Assembly: GCA_006937955.1 (NCBI GenBank)
Contig: SSNP01000173.1
Location: 772,248 to 836,247, forward strand
Direction of reading: 5' to 3'
DNA length: 64,000 nucleotides
DNA from: Pachypanchax playfairii
Taxonomy: Eukaryota; Chordata; Actinopteri; Cyprinodontiformes; Aplocheilidae
Position 1 is the first letter of the stretch. Each line of letters starts with the position of its first letter. The notes under the pieces were generated by a model that had not been told where the DNA came from, made no database searches, and worked only from the letters and a program-made list of their open reading frames with translations. A program made the position numbers and the translations under genes. Shown here one piece after another: positions 1 to 14,223 of this stretch.

Positions 1-1182
1 CAGTCATATATTCATACCAGAAACCCCCCCACACTTGACCCCTCCTTTACCAGCCGTGGGAAAGACAAGACCTGGAGGAGCTGTGGAGGATTCAGGCTGT
101 TTCTTGGAGGACGGTGAAATAATTGTTCAACTTAAACACACTTTTTATGTCACAGGAAGAAAAAGAATATGCACAATTTGTGCCGTGTTACATAACATAA
201 CTGAAACATCTACAACTTGGACAGGATAAACATCCAAGAGGGTTGTGTGAAAAATGTCTTAAGAACAAATTTACAACAAAAAAATATTAAATTAAATTCT
301 TTACATTCATACTGTTTAAATTAAATCCCTTCCCATTTGCAAAAAATGGCATCAAAACCATTTTTGAACACCCCCTCTGCCCTCAAAATTAAAATCTATG
401 ACTCAGTTTCAGAAGGAAAAAACAGTTACATTTGCCCCATTTTAAATCTAAATACTAGTAAACTTTGACATGTGAGAGAGAATGTCAATACTACCTGAAA
501 ATGTTTAAATTTCATATTTTATGTTTATATCCTAAAAATTAAACTCTTTTAATTTATGTAGGAAAAGAAAAATCTAATAAAAGGAAAAAAAGAAACGCAA
601 AAATAGATAAATTGAATATTTAAACAGGAGTTAGGTTGTTGATCAATAACAAGAATTTGTTGGACTTTATATTTGTAATAAAACTACACTTTTCTTTTTT
701 TCTTAATTTAGTGTATTTTTATATATTTATTGTATTGTGCGTATTGTCTTGATTCTCATCTGGACCTTTGAGTCTGTAAAAAAGTTTATTATTATTAATA
801 TTATTACACAGTGTTTTCACAAACAGTCCCATGTTAGCAAGTTATAGCCTATTTCTCTTTGTTTGCTTGTAATTAATAGATTTTAATTAATCTAACTGAT
901 AATAGTCTTAAATAAAATGTATTAACACAGAAGTTCCTCTCAATCAAACACCTGCGACTGCTACTTGGCCACGCCTCTTTTATTACCATGTTTGGAGGAC
1001 TTCCGCATTCCACAGTGAATGAGTGATGACGCCACCTGTTCCTCAATGGGCTCGTGCGGTTCAGGGCTCGCGCACATTCAGTGGATAGTGTTGAGAGAGA
1101 GAGAGAGAAGTGGAGCCGCCGGTGAGACGAGCGGAGGAGAGAGAGGGAACGAAAGATTTTAAAATAAAAGTTGTGAAGCAAC
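1..1182 (+). promoter_or_regulatory. Upstream region and probable 5' UTR of epha2
   Basis: AT-rich DNA with no supported gene. The last 250 bases before the epha2 ATG are more GC-rich and contain a short GA run at about 1091-1112, which fits a 5' UTR or core promoter. I see no clear TATA box, so the transcription start is unknown. The 116-aa antisense frame here has no recognisable domain and was left out. Confidence 0.4.
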
Positions 1183-4100
1183 ATGGAGCCGCGACGGATC
1201 AATTTATTCCTCTTTTTATTCATTCATCGTTTATTTTTCACCCTCCAGTCCAAAGAGCGTGAGTACAAGAAGTTTTATACCTTATGAGTCAGAAAACTGG
1301 AATTTAAACGGCAGTTTAAAACGTCACTCCTTCCTTTCTTTTATTGAATTTAATAACACATTTAAATCTTTCACTCTTTTTCCTGTTTTGATACCTTAGT
1401 ATTTGTCTAGTATTGTGAAACGTCTTAATAATTTGATTATAGACTGTTAAATTAAAATATGTAGATGTCACTTTTATTTAAGTCTTTACTCTTTTTTTTT
1501 TTTTTGTTCCTGATTGATATATTAACCTCAGTGGATGGAGTTGGGTGGGGAAGGGGCACCTGTTTCATGATTTGAAAAAAACATGTCACACTTTTTGTTT
1601 CACTGGCGGTGCAGATTCATGTATTTCCCCTGGTCATGGTAATTTAACGTCCCACGCCTTTCTCAGACATGATCAGTCCTGCATCCTGGACTCTGAAGGA
1701 CACGGTCAATGAAACTGTGAATCCAGCCGACATGGCTGATTAAAATGTCAAAGCCTGGCATGTGCCCCCCATAAAACAGTTTCTCCTCAGATCAAAGCTG
1801 AGAATTTAGTAGTGAAAGTCAAATCAAAGCCATTTCTATCACAAATAAAGGGGAATTTAAACACGTGAAACAGAATTTTTGATATAGTTTTAAATGTTTT
1901 GTTTTTTCTGTTGATCCCTACAGACATATTGCTGGATATGAGAGCCTCAGGGTCAGAGTTAGGATGGTTGGCGTCACCAAATGAGAACGGGGTGAGTATT
2001 TATACCTCAAGAGGCATTTTTAAGACTACAGGTTCACAACCTGAAACTGCTCTTCTAAAAGTCAGACTCTGAAGTGTATGAGCTGCATTCTGCTCACAAA
2101 ATCCAAACTGCTTGGTGACAATGGGAGAAGGTTGTCTCTGCCACTAAAACAGCTCTTTGGGAGAGATGGAATGAAAAGCAGCTCGATGAGGTTTGGCAGA
2201 GCTCAGCTTGTCTTGTGTTAATGCTACCCTTTCATAAAGAGTTTATAAATGCCATTAAAATGTCAAGGTTCAACCTAGTTTTAAATTTACACTACTAAAA
2301 TGTATTTTACAGCTACAGGAAGTTGCTTTCTCTTCATATAAACCACCAAACTGCTTTAAAAAGTTCTTTTTCTGTGTGATTCCTATTATAACTGTTGAGA
2401 TTTACACTCACGGGATAATGTGCACTATGGAAAGACGTGACTAAAAGAAAAAGAAAGTCTATTCCAGATGTACAGAGCTCTTGTTCCTATCTATAGTTCA
2501 GTGGCTTTCCAGCCAAAATAAGAAACAGGACGTGGCCAGTTTAAGTGTGTGGGCTGTGTTTCTTGTTTCACTCAGAGATCTAAGAATGTAAGGATTGTCG
2601 TTGTGTTAGATAGGATTTCCCTTTGTCTACACAAATGAGCTTTGTTCTTGTACAACTTAGTTAAACTAAATAAATTACTTTATATCAGCATGTAATGTGA
2701 CTTTTTGAGTGGCTTGACACTTGTTGATCGATTAAAAGTTAGTAATTACATGTAGTTAACCAGAGTGTTTAAAATAGTAAAAGAAAAGAAAAAAATTCAA
2801 GATTTTTGACAAATGTGCAATTTGTAATTCCTTGAAAGTTGGTAGAATCCAAAAATCCAACATCAGTTAAAGGTTAATTCACTCCTTTATAAAACTCATC
2901 TGAGGCGTGAAACTTTAATCTTTTAATCTTTTGACTCATCAGAGCTTCCCTTTCATAAAAAAAACCCCATAATTGCAGCTGATTTGGCTGCCGTGCCGTG
3001 TGTGGCTCATGCTTACAAAGCATGTTTAACTGCAATAAAAATAAGGTGGTATTCTGCGGTAGCATTTGTTGGGTTTTTTCATCTTAAACACATGCAGTCA
3101 TGTGTGTAAAAGGAAAACCACAAACGTTGTGAACAGAGCACACGTCCAGACGATCTCAGCGTGTGGAAAAAAGAGTTTTTCCTCACTTCTTAACTGGATC
3201 TCAGCAACCATGAAATAAAGAGGCCTCCCATTATTAAAGTAAATGTATGGTTTTTTTTTATATACCGTGGTTGTGACTTTGTAAACTGACGTCTGCTGCG
3301 TCTTCATCTTCTTTTGATCCACAGTGGGAGATTGTCCAGACGGTGGTGAACGGCTCCCTTTTTTACACATACAGCGTTTGCAATATAGACTCAACTGATC
3401 AGGATAACTGGCTGCGCACGACCTTCATTCAGGGCCCCCCCAGCCCCAGCCGAATCTCTGTGGAGCTCACATTCACCGTGAGAGACTGCAGCTATTTCAA
3501 AGAAGCCTCCGTCGGCTGCAAAGAAACCTTCAACCTCTTCCTTTCCGAGGCAGATGCTGATGTGGGAACCAATTTCCGGAAAGGCCAGTTCCGCAAAGTG
3601 GCCACCATCGCTCCCGATGAAGTCACTCAAGGCCGCGTGCTGAAGATCAACACTGAGGTGAAGATGGTGGGGCCGATCTCGAAAAGAGGCTTCTACCTGG
3701 CCTTTCAGGACATGGGTGGCTGTGTGGGACTCCTGTCTGTCAGAGTCTTCTACAAGACGTGTCCGTCCACCTCCAAGAGTTTGGCAACCTTCCCAGAGAC
3801 AGTAGCAGATGCATTGAAAGCAGTGGAGGGAACCTGTGTGAAGAACGCTGTGAGTCAGGCCACCCCACGCATCTACTGCACAGCTGATGGGGACTGGGTG
3901 GTTCCCGTGGGTCAGTGCCAGTGTCTCCCAGGATACGAAGCCATAGAAAACTCCTGCCAAGGTAAGAACTGCCAAAAATGTGCCCTCGGCTGTTTGTCTT
4001 GGTTTTGGGGTTGCAATAAATTAGTCTCCGGGTGAGTAATGAGCCCACAGGAATCAGCTAATTGTGTTTGTTTATTTGGAAATACACTCCATGTTAGCTC

Positions 4101-7100
4101 CGTGGGAGGTGAAGCAGGTTTCTTCATATCAAACAGATGAATAACTCTACGAGGAAATGTCAACTGTCCTTCACTTGACACCTCATCATATATTTACCTG
4201 TTGCCCAACTGTTCAAAGTTCCACCGCTGTTCTCTCAGGTTTCAGGAATGAGGCTGGGCCCAAACACTGTTTTATAGCTAGATCAGTGCCACGCAGTCAT
4301 ACATTGTGCTGTTATAAATCTATGTAAACTTTGGATTTGTTTGATTTTTTTTTTTTACATTAAAACAAAATCAAAAAGATAGAGAGCTGACAGTAATTAC
4401 TATCCAAACAGTTCTACTAAGAGAAACACAGATAACTTACTGTAAAACAAGGAATTCACTTCTGCTATTTGAATGTTTGTAAGAAGCTTTTTAAAAACAA
4501 ATCCAAACAAAGAGTCACATATAGCATGTATTATATGCAATTAAAACTCTGTAATTTGACTTTAAAGTATGTGGGGGGAGGACTGTGTTTATACTGTATG
4601 CACTCTGTGTGTTTGTGTGGAAATCGGTTTGTCTTTTGGTATTCTGGGGTGTGGTGTGTTGAACTATCTGGAGGAAACGTGGGAGGAGAGAGGGTACAGA
4701 GTGAGGAGGAAGGAGGGAGGAAGCGGGGCCCAGCGCACCGAGGGGATTTCTTACAGGAATTCTTTCATCCTGATGTCACCTATAGTCTACCTACAGCACA
4801 GGCTGAGCTGAGGAAAGGCTGTGGGAATGTGTCAGAATGACTACCTGAGTGCTGCATCTTCTTACAAGTATTTGTTTTGGCCAAGTTGTCAAGGCAACTG
4901 GAACCACAGATTGCAGGGACGGGGCCGACACACCTATCAGGGGTTAGAGTGAGTCAGGCTGTGGTTTATGACTCCTGATGGGCAGCGTCACCTTGACTGG
5001 CAAAAATAAAAAAGATTGAGCTATTTTTGATCTGTTCCTGTAACTGAGCAGCTTCAAACCAACTAAAAAGAAAAACCTAAATATATTCTTAGTTTTTTTT
5101 TTTATTTGGTTGTTTGATTAAGAATTTTTTGAACCGTAAGATTTAAATCATTCCTGCTGATTATCTTCAGGTTTTGAACTTTTGCACAAAAATTGTAACA
5201 CAAACAATCCAAATGCTGAATTGATTAGATTATCAAATAACAGATAACAACAGACAAGTGTTGTACTTCAAAGCAGAAGTCATGTTCTTGGTGTATAAAT
5301 GAAGACAGAGCAGAGGAATTCCTGATGGTACTTGAAATCAAAACTGGAATGAAAAGACAGGAAGTTTTTTTTTTTTATAACAGGAAACGATATGATCTGG
5401 TTGATAACCTGGTTATTAGCAGGGAGGAAACATCTGTTATTACATAAGAAAAAAAACCCTCTTAGTTTCTGTCAGCCAACTCTCAAATGTTGGAATCTCA
5501 AGGTCTCGTTCCAGTTTTACCATAACAAGAGAAAGTGATATCCTAACTTATCCTGGCTGTGGATTCCACTGAAGAGCCCAACTGTTCTGGGAAAAGGAAG
5601 CAAACTGACATAAGGAGGAATGCTGACGGACACAAATAAGCAGATTGTCTTTGGTGGGGAGCGAGCCAACAGTTGGTGCACGAGGGAGGTTGGTTTTGTG
5701 GATTCTTAGGTGTGGAGTGTAATTTAGTCAAGAGGATTAGTGTAGCAATGGGACAGCTGTTAGCCAATGACATGCTCCACTCTGTCTCCTTTTTAGCTCT
5801 TTCATCCGGTCTTTAACACATACAACAAGCTTCCTAATCCACGTTCCCACTCGTTAGAACAATAGGTAGAAGCACAAAAACAGGTTTGATTATTAGATGC
5901 ATCGGTGCATTAAGTTCTTTTCATATGCCCTCTGGTCAAAGAGAGAATTAGGAGCACGACTAACTTGGACGTTTCTAACTGTATCTGCTACTCAGACATT
6001 CCTTGTTGCTTAATCTTTTAATGTTTTGTGTAAATGTTGTGCACTTTTGTGAGTGTTATAAAGAGTGATGCAACATATTTATGGCACCACTCAGTCCGAT
6101 CTCACAGACAATAGATGAATGGGTTTGTGGTTTCTTTAGTACGTGACCGAGGTCCTGCTGTTCCAGTGCAAGATAAAATGGGCCAACCCCCTTTTCTTAT
6201 TCAAAATAACTTTGACTACACCCCCACTACCGACTAGTGACTCCCCAGAGAGCTTCTGTTGGTGCTCCAGACCTTTACCCCCGACCCCCTTCTATTCAGC
6301 ACAACTCCCAATCTCCACTGTGGCAGCACTTGGGGTGCAAAGGTCCCTCTGCTTTAGAGGGGAAGTAACACGTTCACGTCTTCGGTGCAAGATTCAGTCA
6401 ACCCCGTCTTCTGTCATCAGGATCCAGATAAAAGAGATGCTGTTTCCAAAGGTTCATACTTTTTAAAAACTCTGCTCAGAGGCCTTATCCCACTCAGAAA
6501 ATATGTGCTTCTACGGAAGGAAGGAAGAAAGGGAGGCAACACCAGCCTCGGACTGAATCACAGCTCTTTAGTTCTGATTTTTGTCCTGCGCATGTTCGTT
6601 AACCTTCTTTTGCCCTGGAAGGCTGTTTATCTCTGCAATGAAATGTTCATTAACAAAACTCCACCACTGCCTAAGGTGCTGCTTCCTTTGGCAAAAACAA
6701 AAATATTATCTACAAGAAATTTGAGCCGCAGAGTTCGCCGGGGAAAAGCAGATCAGATCACCTGATTTACTGCCCCGTTGCCATCCGGTTGACACTGGCA
6801 ATGTGACCCGAGATCGAGCCTCCGGGCGAAAAAAGGCGAGTGAAGGCAAATAGTGAGGGAAATCCCTTCTCATGCTTCTGGTTCAAAGAATCAGTGATTA
6901 TAGGTTAGTCACGACAGAATGCTTCCTGTCGGTTTGAAGGGGCCCGTCTTACACAGACGGTCTTATTGTTTGCTTTTTGATCAGACATTCCTTCCTGTGT
7001 TTGTCTGTTTCATATGTCATGTTTAAACTAACACACCCTCTTTCCATCCAACAGAATGCAAACCAGGCTACTTCAAGCCGTCTGTGTCCAGCGAGAAATG

Positions 7101-9688
7101 TCAGGTTTGTCCTGATAACACCAAGCCTTCCTCCGCTGGTGCCACAGAGTGTCTCTGTAGGAATGGTTTTTTCCGGTCCCCGTCAGATCCTCCGTCATCA
7201 CCCTGCTCCGGTAAAAACCCTACAGTCATATATCTACTATTAAACTTAAGTTTTAGATAATTACAGGCATTTTATGAAACTTCTCTGACTGTTTTCTGTC
7301 ATCAGCTCCACCCAGTGCTCCCCGCGACCTCACTTCCACCTCTGTGCCTGGAGATGGTCGGCTGATGCTGTCATGGAGCCCACCTCTGGTGACCGGAGGC
7401 CGCAGCGACCTCACCTACAGCGTGGTGTGTGAAGTCTGTAACGAGGCCTTGTGCATCCCATGTGGGGAGAAGATCCGCATTGAAACGGGTCTTACAGAAC
7501 TTCAGGACACATCGGTGATGATCAGTGGCCTGGATTCTCATCTTAACTACACGTTTACTGTGGAGGCTCACAGCGGGGTTTCCCAATACGGCCCAGAGGG
7601 GGCAGCCGCCGCAACCATCACCACTACCCTGGATTATACAAGTGAGATTTTAATTCTACGTTGCCTCTTTAATGTTTTAATACAGCAAATTCAATAAAGG
7701 GCTGAGTAAATAAAGTTAAGGTCAGCGAGCATCAGAGTAATTAAATATTTTAGTTTTTTTTTGTGGTGTTAAACATGTGATCTCAAGCCGTTTTTCTTGT
7801 AACTTTGTACCTTTCAATTAAAGGCTTCTACAAAAGATGAGGTTTCTACATAGAGAGGAATTTGAGTCTGACCCACTTAGTCCCAAAGGCTTTCTTTTCC
7901 AAGTATCCCTTCCAAAGACTATGATTAGTCACTAACCATTATTTTGCTTTCTGTCTCTCGCCAACCGTTAGTTCCCCCTAAGGTGACGTCAATCCATCTG
8001 GACGATCGTGGCCCCACCAGTCTGTCTTTGTCCTGGACTCCGTCTCACAGGCTTCCAGCCCACATCAATCAGCGCTATGAGCTTATGTACCGCAAAAAAG
8101 TAAGACGGACAGCGTTTGTACACATCAAACTCAAGAAATGAACACAAGGATTTCTATTAAAATGCATTATTTTTACATTTCTCTTTGCAGGATGTTAACA
8201 GAGAAAGTGATGTGACCTTCTACACGGTCCTAATTCTGGATAAAAACACTGTCCAGATTAACGACCTCAGCCCAAACACTTCTTATATGGTCAGAGTCCA
8301 GGCTCTGAGTCCAGAAGGGATGCCCGGCAGCTACAGCGCGGAGCACGAGTTTCATACTTCACTTTCAGGTACGCAGAGTGTAAAAATCTACCGCAGCTGA
8401 AAGAAAAAATTAATTTCAACTTATATTTACATTTTGTTTTTGTCTTTGTGTGACTTTCCACAGCTGAACCGCAGATACAGAACAAACCCACCATGGTGAT
8501 GGTCGCAGTCGTGGCAGTGGCTGTTATTCTGCTTGTTGTCGTGGTTTTCCTGCTGCTGCGTCGGAGGTTGGTTCTACCTTCAGTCTGTGTGTCACAGAGA
8601 TAAATATCACATTTACACATCTGTAAACTATGTGATTATCAGCCACAAACTGAAGGACAGTTTATATGTAATAACCAGTGCTGCTATTTAATGCACCCTT
8701 CTTCTTTTTCAACCACAGCTGACCTACAATTATCAAACAAGCCAGTCTCTGTTCTTTGTAGTCTCATAGTGATTAGTCTTGTGCTTCTTTTCCTCTCAGG
8801 AGACTGCGCTCTCGTGGCAGAGGGGGACCTGAGGATCCCTTTTCTGCAGGTTAGCAAAGCAAACAAGCAATAATTCAATTAGCATGATTAAAAAGGTCTT
8901 TTTGTTGAATGTGTTTGTACATTTCGTTCTCCTCAGATCAAACGAAGCCTCTGAAGACGTACGTTGACCCGCACACGTATGAGGACCCTAACATTGCCAT
9001 CCAAAAGTTTGTTAAACAAATAGACCCGAGTGCGATCAACACACAGAAGGTCATTGGTGTCGGTAAGAGTGTTTTCAGTTTTCTCAGGTTCCATTCAACT
9101 CAGTGTTTTGCAGTCTTTTAAACATTTATTCCTGCCACATCAGGAGAGTTTGGTGAAGTGTTTCGTGGAGTGATGAAGACCCCCATGAAAGGTGAGGTGA
9201 CTGTGGCCATTAAGACCCTGAAGCCCGGATACTCTGAGAAACAGAGGCAGGACTTCCTGAGTGAGGCCAGCATCATGGGTCAGTTCTCACACCCAAATAT
9301 CATCCACCTGGAGGGAATCGTCACTAAATGTGAGTTTACAGCAAAGGAAAATCTTTTTATAATATTATTTGTACATTTTAGTTTTAATAAAAATGATTTT
9401 ATTACATTTTTTTCAGTCAAACATGCCATGATCGTGATAGAATACATGGAGAATGGAGCTCTTGACACATACCTGAAGGTAGGTGTGAATATTTTACTGT
9501 GAACAGGAGGAACTCTCCCATTTATACTGGATATCATTTGTTTTGTTGATAAATGAAATATTTAAAGTCTGATACATAAAATAATAATAAAAAAATAAAT
9601 GTTTGCATCTTTGTATTAAAATTCTACAATAATAAAAATATGGCTCTTATTACCTGCAGTATTTGGGACCTTCACTAGACAAAAAAAC

Positions 9689-9740
<52 letters not shown>

Positions 9741-11758
9741 TAATAAATACGAATATCATTCTTAATCTGTCCTGCCTGAATAAATAAAGAATAAATAAAT
9801 TAAATAAATAATTTCAAACAGGTTTTTGTAGAATGTTCTAATGCTGTTAACGAGGTAGAGCTCTGAGAAAAATCTAAAATTATACATTTGACTTTGTAGG
9901 ATTCAGTAAAAGTTGCACCTTTTACCATTTGAGATTATTGCATAACTATTATTGCCAAAACACTATAAAGTGCTAAAATAAATTAAAAAAAAAGGGTGGT
10001 ACATTTTTCTTCAAAATTAAAATCACGACTATTGATAACGTTTTCCTGTTTTCTTTAGGACCATGAGGACGAGATGTCTTCGTGTCAGCTGGTGGGAATG
10101 CTGCGAGGAATAGCTGCTGGCATGAAATACCTCGCCGACATGAGCTACGTCCATCGAGACCTGGCAGCGAGAAACGTTCTGGTCAACAGCAACCTGGAGT
10201 GTAAGGTGTCGGACTTCGGTCTGTCACGTATCCTGGAAAACGATGCCGAGGGAACGTACACAACCAGAGTAAGTTTAACTGCTACAAATCGCAGCTGCTA
10301 ACAAGTGGTACATTGTTAATTGTGCTTCCACTCTCGAGTGTCCAATCTGAGGTGTTATTGTTTCACCTCCTCCTGTTTCCCTTTCACATTTTAAATATGA
10401 TTTGTTGATGTTTCTCTCCTGTAAGGGAGGTAAAATCCCAATCCGCTGGACTGCCCCAGAGGCCATCGCCTACAGGAAATTCACTTCAGCCAGCGACGTG
10501 TGGAGCTTTGGTATCGTCATGTGGGAAGTCATGGCATATGGAGAACGGCCCTACTGGGACATGAGCAACCATGAGGTATGTTTCATCTGTCAGGAACTTT
10601 GTGGTTGTGATGACTGATTGTTTTGGCCTGTGTAGTGGGAGCGGTGAGAGAAAGCAGCCACATTAGCCAGTGTTTAGTTTCCCTCCATAATTCATCAAAT
10701 CTATATGTCAGTGTAGGTGTGCAGCAGGTTATGGGACTGCTGCATGTTTAAACTGAGTGTCAGTGATAAATATACATTAAATCCAGACGCTGCGTTCACT
10801 CTGGCTCGTTCCCTTCCTCAGGTCATGAAGGCTATCAATGAAGGTTTCAGACTTCCTGCCCCAATGAACTGCCCATCCGCCATTTACCAGCTCATGCTTC
10901 AGTGTTGGCAGCACGAGCGCTCCATGCGGCCTCGCTTTTCAGACATCGTCAGCATTTTGGACAAACTTCTTCAAAGTCCAGAGTCTTTGAAAGCGATTGC
11001 AGATTTTGATCCACGGTAAGGACGGTAAATTCACAAGAAGCCTAATAATGTGTCCCAGTCAGCTGTGAAACACTAATTGAAATCACATCATACTGGTGTT
11101 TACATACTGATACATGTTTGTTTTATCTCTACAGCACATCCATCCGCTTGCCCAGCACCAGCGGCTGTGACAGCACAATGTTCAGATCAGTGTCCGAGTG
11201 GCTGGAATCCATCAAGATGAGCCAGTACAGTGAAAACTTTGCCCGTGCGGGTGTGACCACCATGGACCATGTGCTCGCTCTGAGGCCTGAGTAAGTGCAC
11301 ACATGGCACAGATGCTGCTCTGCAATGCTGATTCATCCAGCAACAGGCTGCATTTTTATAATTACTCCGAAAAACTATTCAGACATTTGTTATCCAGTGT
11401 AATTCACTGCACACGTGTTAGTGTCATTCCTTTCATTCTCTGCTGCCACTACAATGTTTGAGCCATTAGAAATATGTATACAGATCTTACATCGATCTAG
11501 TTCAACAATCGCAAAAACTGATTATTTCCATTCTATTTTTAGCCACTCTTCTATTAAAAGGATCCCGATAAAGTTTATTAGATCTACTTATTTATTATCT
11601 TATGCATATGGAATTTGTTTCTAAAGATTTTTTTGCTGAATTCTTTCAGAGACATAAAGAACATTGGAGTTCGATTGCCTGGTCACATGAAGAGAATAGT
11701 ATACAGCATCCTGGGCCTGAAAGACGAGAGCAGCTCCCTCAGCATATTTGCAGTGTGA
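1183..11758 (+). CDS. epha2: EPHA2-type ephrin receptor tyrosine kinase
   Basis: Plasma-membrane receptor tyrosine kinase that binds GPI-anchored ephrin-A ligands on neighbouring cells and controls adhesion, repulsion and migration. Exons: 1183-1258, 1924-1991, 3325-3961, 7055-7210, 7306-7641, 7972-8099, 8191-8368, 8464-8566, 8800-8849, 8937-9062, 9144-9329, 9417-9478, 10059-10268, 10426-10575, 10822-11015, 11135-11290, 11650-11758. They total 2925 nt (974 aa; human EPHA2 has 976). Order: signal peptide, ephrin-binding domain (about 27-200), Cys-rich region, two fibronectin III domains, membrane segment (about 536-560), juxtamembrane tyrosines in TYVDPHTYEDP, kinase, SAM domain, C-terminus IFAV. 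Visible kinase motifs: GVGEFGEV, VAIK (Lys643), HRDLAARN (about 734), DFGLSR (about 754). The kinase and SAM segments match EPHA2 best (GMLRGIAAGMKYLA, FDPRTSIRLPSTSG). Teleosts often keep two epha2 copies, and I cannot tell which this is. Confidence 0.93.
9692..9737. repeat. (TA)n microsatellite in an epha2 intron
   Basis: Uninterrupted TA dinucleotide run of roughly 45 bases, in the intron between the exons ending at 9478 and starting at 10059. The surrounding intron is very AT-rich. It is a likely polymorphic marker with no sign of function. Confidence 0.9.
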
Positions 11759-13634
11759 TCTAAGCATTCCTCCAAATCAAAGTGCACTGACCGGCCATGC
11801 CATTTCACTCATGGACGATGAGGACTGAAGTGCAGGGTGAAACTGAGCCACGCTGCAGGGGTTTTTGTGGCACAGTGTTTCATGGCTGAAGAGAACAGGA
11901 CTGAGACTGCACACATTCAGCTACTATATATACTAACAGAGAATAATTTATATATATGTTGAACATAAAATTGTTATATACTTTAGTAATAAAATGTGAG
12001 AGTGTTCAGATACACTGACTGAAATGTTCAAAGCTCTTTATGATTAAGGGCAACTTATTCCAAGCACTCACTCTGTCCAGTCAGCGATCCTGGATCCTTC
12101 AGTCGGCTTTTATTTCTGTGATTTCTACAACTTGTTTTTAAACAAAAGACTATTTTTTTCTCTCAGGGCAAAAAAAAAAAGAAAGAAAAAAGGGAACAGA
12201 CATTTTTTGCTGTTTATATCTTTATCATACATTTTCTTTGTTGGTTTACGTCATGTCTTAATTCAACTGTCCAATTTTATTTAATATTTATTGTATTTTT
12301 TTATTTATACAGTTTGTAATGTTAATGAACTGATCGTTGTCTTTTTTGTCTTTGAATAAAAATAGTGTCGCCTTTCGGGCCAGAACACTTTTTTAAACAA
12401 CAGTCATTAACGTGTGTTTGATTTTCATCTACAAATACCTTGTGAATCCTGTGATATCTGATACAGGTGTGAACAGGAAACAATCTTCTGGTCTGATCCG
12501 ACACTAACTGACAGATTTACATGAAAAACTGACTTCTTAAAGGGATAGTTCAGATGTTCTGAAGGTTACAGTGGAAAGATTATAATTAACATATCATACA
12601 TGGTGTAAAACTCTGGTATGTCTACGTTCTAACTCATATATAGTCATGAGATTTTGATCATGATTGTAAGAACAAAATCCTTGATAGTATTGGCTAAAAT
12701 GAGCTTCTCTGTTTGGTGGGCGGGGCTCAACTTTAGCGATAAGGCGAGAAGCTTCATCATCTGCTGCTGAATTTTTGCTTTCAGACAAAAAAGTCTGACA
12801 AACATGGGGTCTGTCAGTGGGTTCTGTGCACATAGTGGGATAAATAACAATGTGACAAATTAAATAATCAGAAAAACAGATGCCTGACCTCAAACTGGAC
12901 ACTAGAACTAACAGGGTTCAGTGGCTTTGAATATTTTTTTCTCTGATTGGGCTCTGCAGCTCACTTAGAACTTATTTGATCACATCTTATAGACTAAGGT
13001 CTTAGTTTAACAAGAGGACGTTTACCAAAACTGAAACTGTGAGAAACCAGTTTTCAGTGATTAGTAATGCTGCTTCAGATACCCTTATTTGGAAATGGCT
13101 TCCATCCAAACAGGGTTTGATTTAACAGGGTGAAGCAGAATCTCACACTTGCATATCATTGGGATTCATCATACCTCCACCACTCTGTCATGCTAAATCC
13201 AGCTCAACATGATTTTCAGTCGAAGATTTTTATTTTTTTTTTAAACAAAACTCCATTCCAACTTATATGTAGATTCTATCCTTGTATATTTGATGTTATG
13301 ACCTTTTAATTCTGTATTTAGATTAACAGAACACTGCATGGGGCGTCTGACAACCCACAGAGAAACACCCCCACCCTGTTTCACACATACACAAAGACTG
13401 TCAGGCTTCTAGGTGGGAGTGTGGCGAAGTGCGTTGGACTCCTTGTCAACAGCCCAAACACAGTAACACCACATTAAATATCTATGTGTTATGTTCCAGT
13501 GTGTTTTAATCATTAAGAGACTAAACTAGATCCACACCCACACTGATGCCTCCAACAGACTCATTGTCTGTTCATGCAACGCAACTGGAAGATTTCTCCA
13601 GGCTGAAGGCAGAAAACCTACTTCCTTAATCTCC
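11759..13634 (+). other. epha2 3' UTR and intergenic DNA
   Basis: The epha2 3' UTR starts after the stop at 11756-11758. Two candidate AATAAA signals lie at 11988-11993 and 12355-12360. From about 12.5 to 13.5 kb I see no gene, only AT-rich sequence with short frames that lack any domain. Confidence 0.5.
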
Positions 13635-14223
13635 ATGGAGGATGTTCAAAGTAATTCCTCTGAAGATTCTGGATATTTACCTCTGCATATGAACAAGGAA
13701 AACAAATTTACAGGTCAGCTAAGTATGGTGATTCCTTTAGAATGAATCCTATGCAGCAAAGATTACAAGTGATTAAAAAAATATCATAAATCTTTCATTT
13801 ATCCACCATTCCAGGTCATTCACATCCTACAGGAAAGATGCAGATTATTGGCAACATTTTCCAATTTATGCTGGATGTGAGTGAATTTTCACCAGAAGAA
13901 ATTATTGTCATATCTTCCAATAATCTAATCAAGGTCAATGCTGAAAAGGTGAGTAACTGCTGTAGAAAACGTAACAGAAAGTACAAAGTAAAAGATTATA
14001 AAACACATGTACATCAGTCAATGTTGGAATAGATTAACTGGTTTGTTTATCGTTTTTTTCCCATCAGCTGGGTGAAGATGGCACAGTCACAAATACACTT
14101 TTCCACCAATGTAAACTGCCATCAGATGTGGATCCCACATCTGTGAGCATGTCTGTGGAAACCAATGGGATCATGACTGTGAGAGCTCACAGGGTAATCT
14201 CTTCACTCACCTCTGAATTTTAA
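13635..14223 (+). CDS. hspb7: HSPB7-like small heat-shock protein, short form
   Basis: Alpha-crystallin-domain chaperone. In mammals HSPB7 protects heart and muscle sarcomeres. Exons: 13635-13713, 13815-13948, 14068-14223, giving 122 aa with matching phases. The crystallin segment (FSPEEIIVISSNNLIKVNAEK, then DGTVTNT and LPSDVDPTSV) follows HSPB7 closely. An in-frame stop lies upstream (13527-13529) with no ATG between, so this start is the only one available in the first exon. The N-terminus is short and lacks the Ser-rich tract of human HSPB7 (170 aa). The C-terminal IXI-type tail is missing: translation runs through a possible donor near 14194 and stops at 14221, while splicing to an acceptor near 14285 would add only a few residues. 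AATAAA follows at 14310-14315. HSPB7 neighbours EPHA2 in human, which supports the name, but a fish-specific sHSP paralogue is possible. Confidence 0.68.

Noticed and set aside
873..1223. 116-codon minus-strand frame over the epha2 promoter
   Set aside because: No domain, low-complexity composition, and it overlaps the epha2 first exon.
3391..3975. 194-codon minus-strand frame opposite epha2 exon 3
   Set aside because: Shadow of the conserved ephrin-binding exon. No domain or splice logic of its own.
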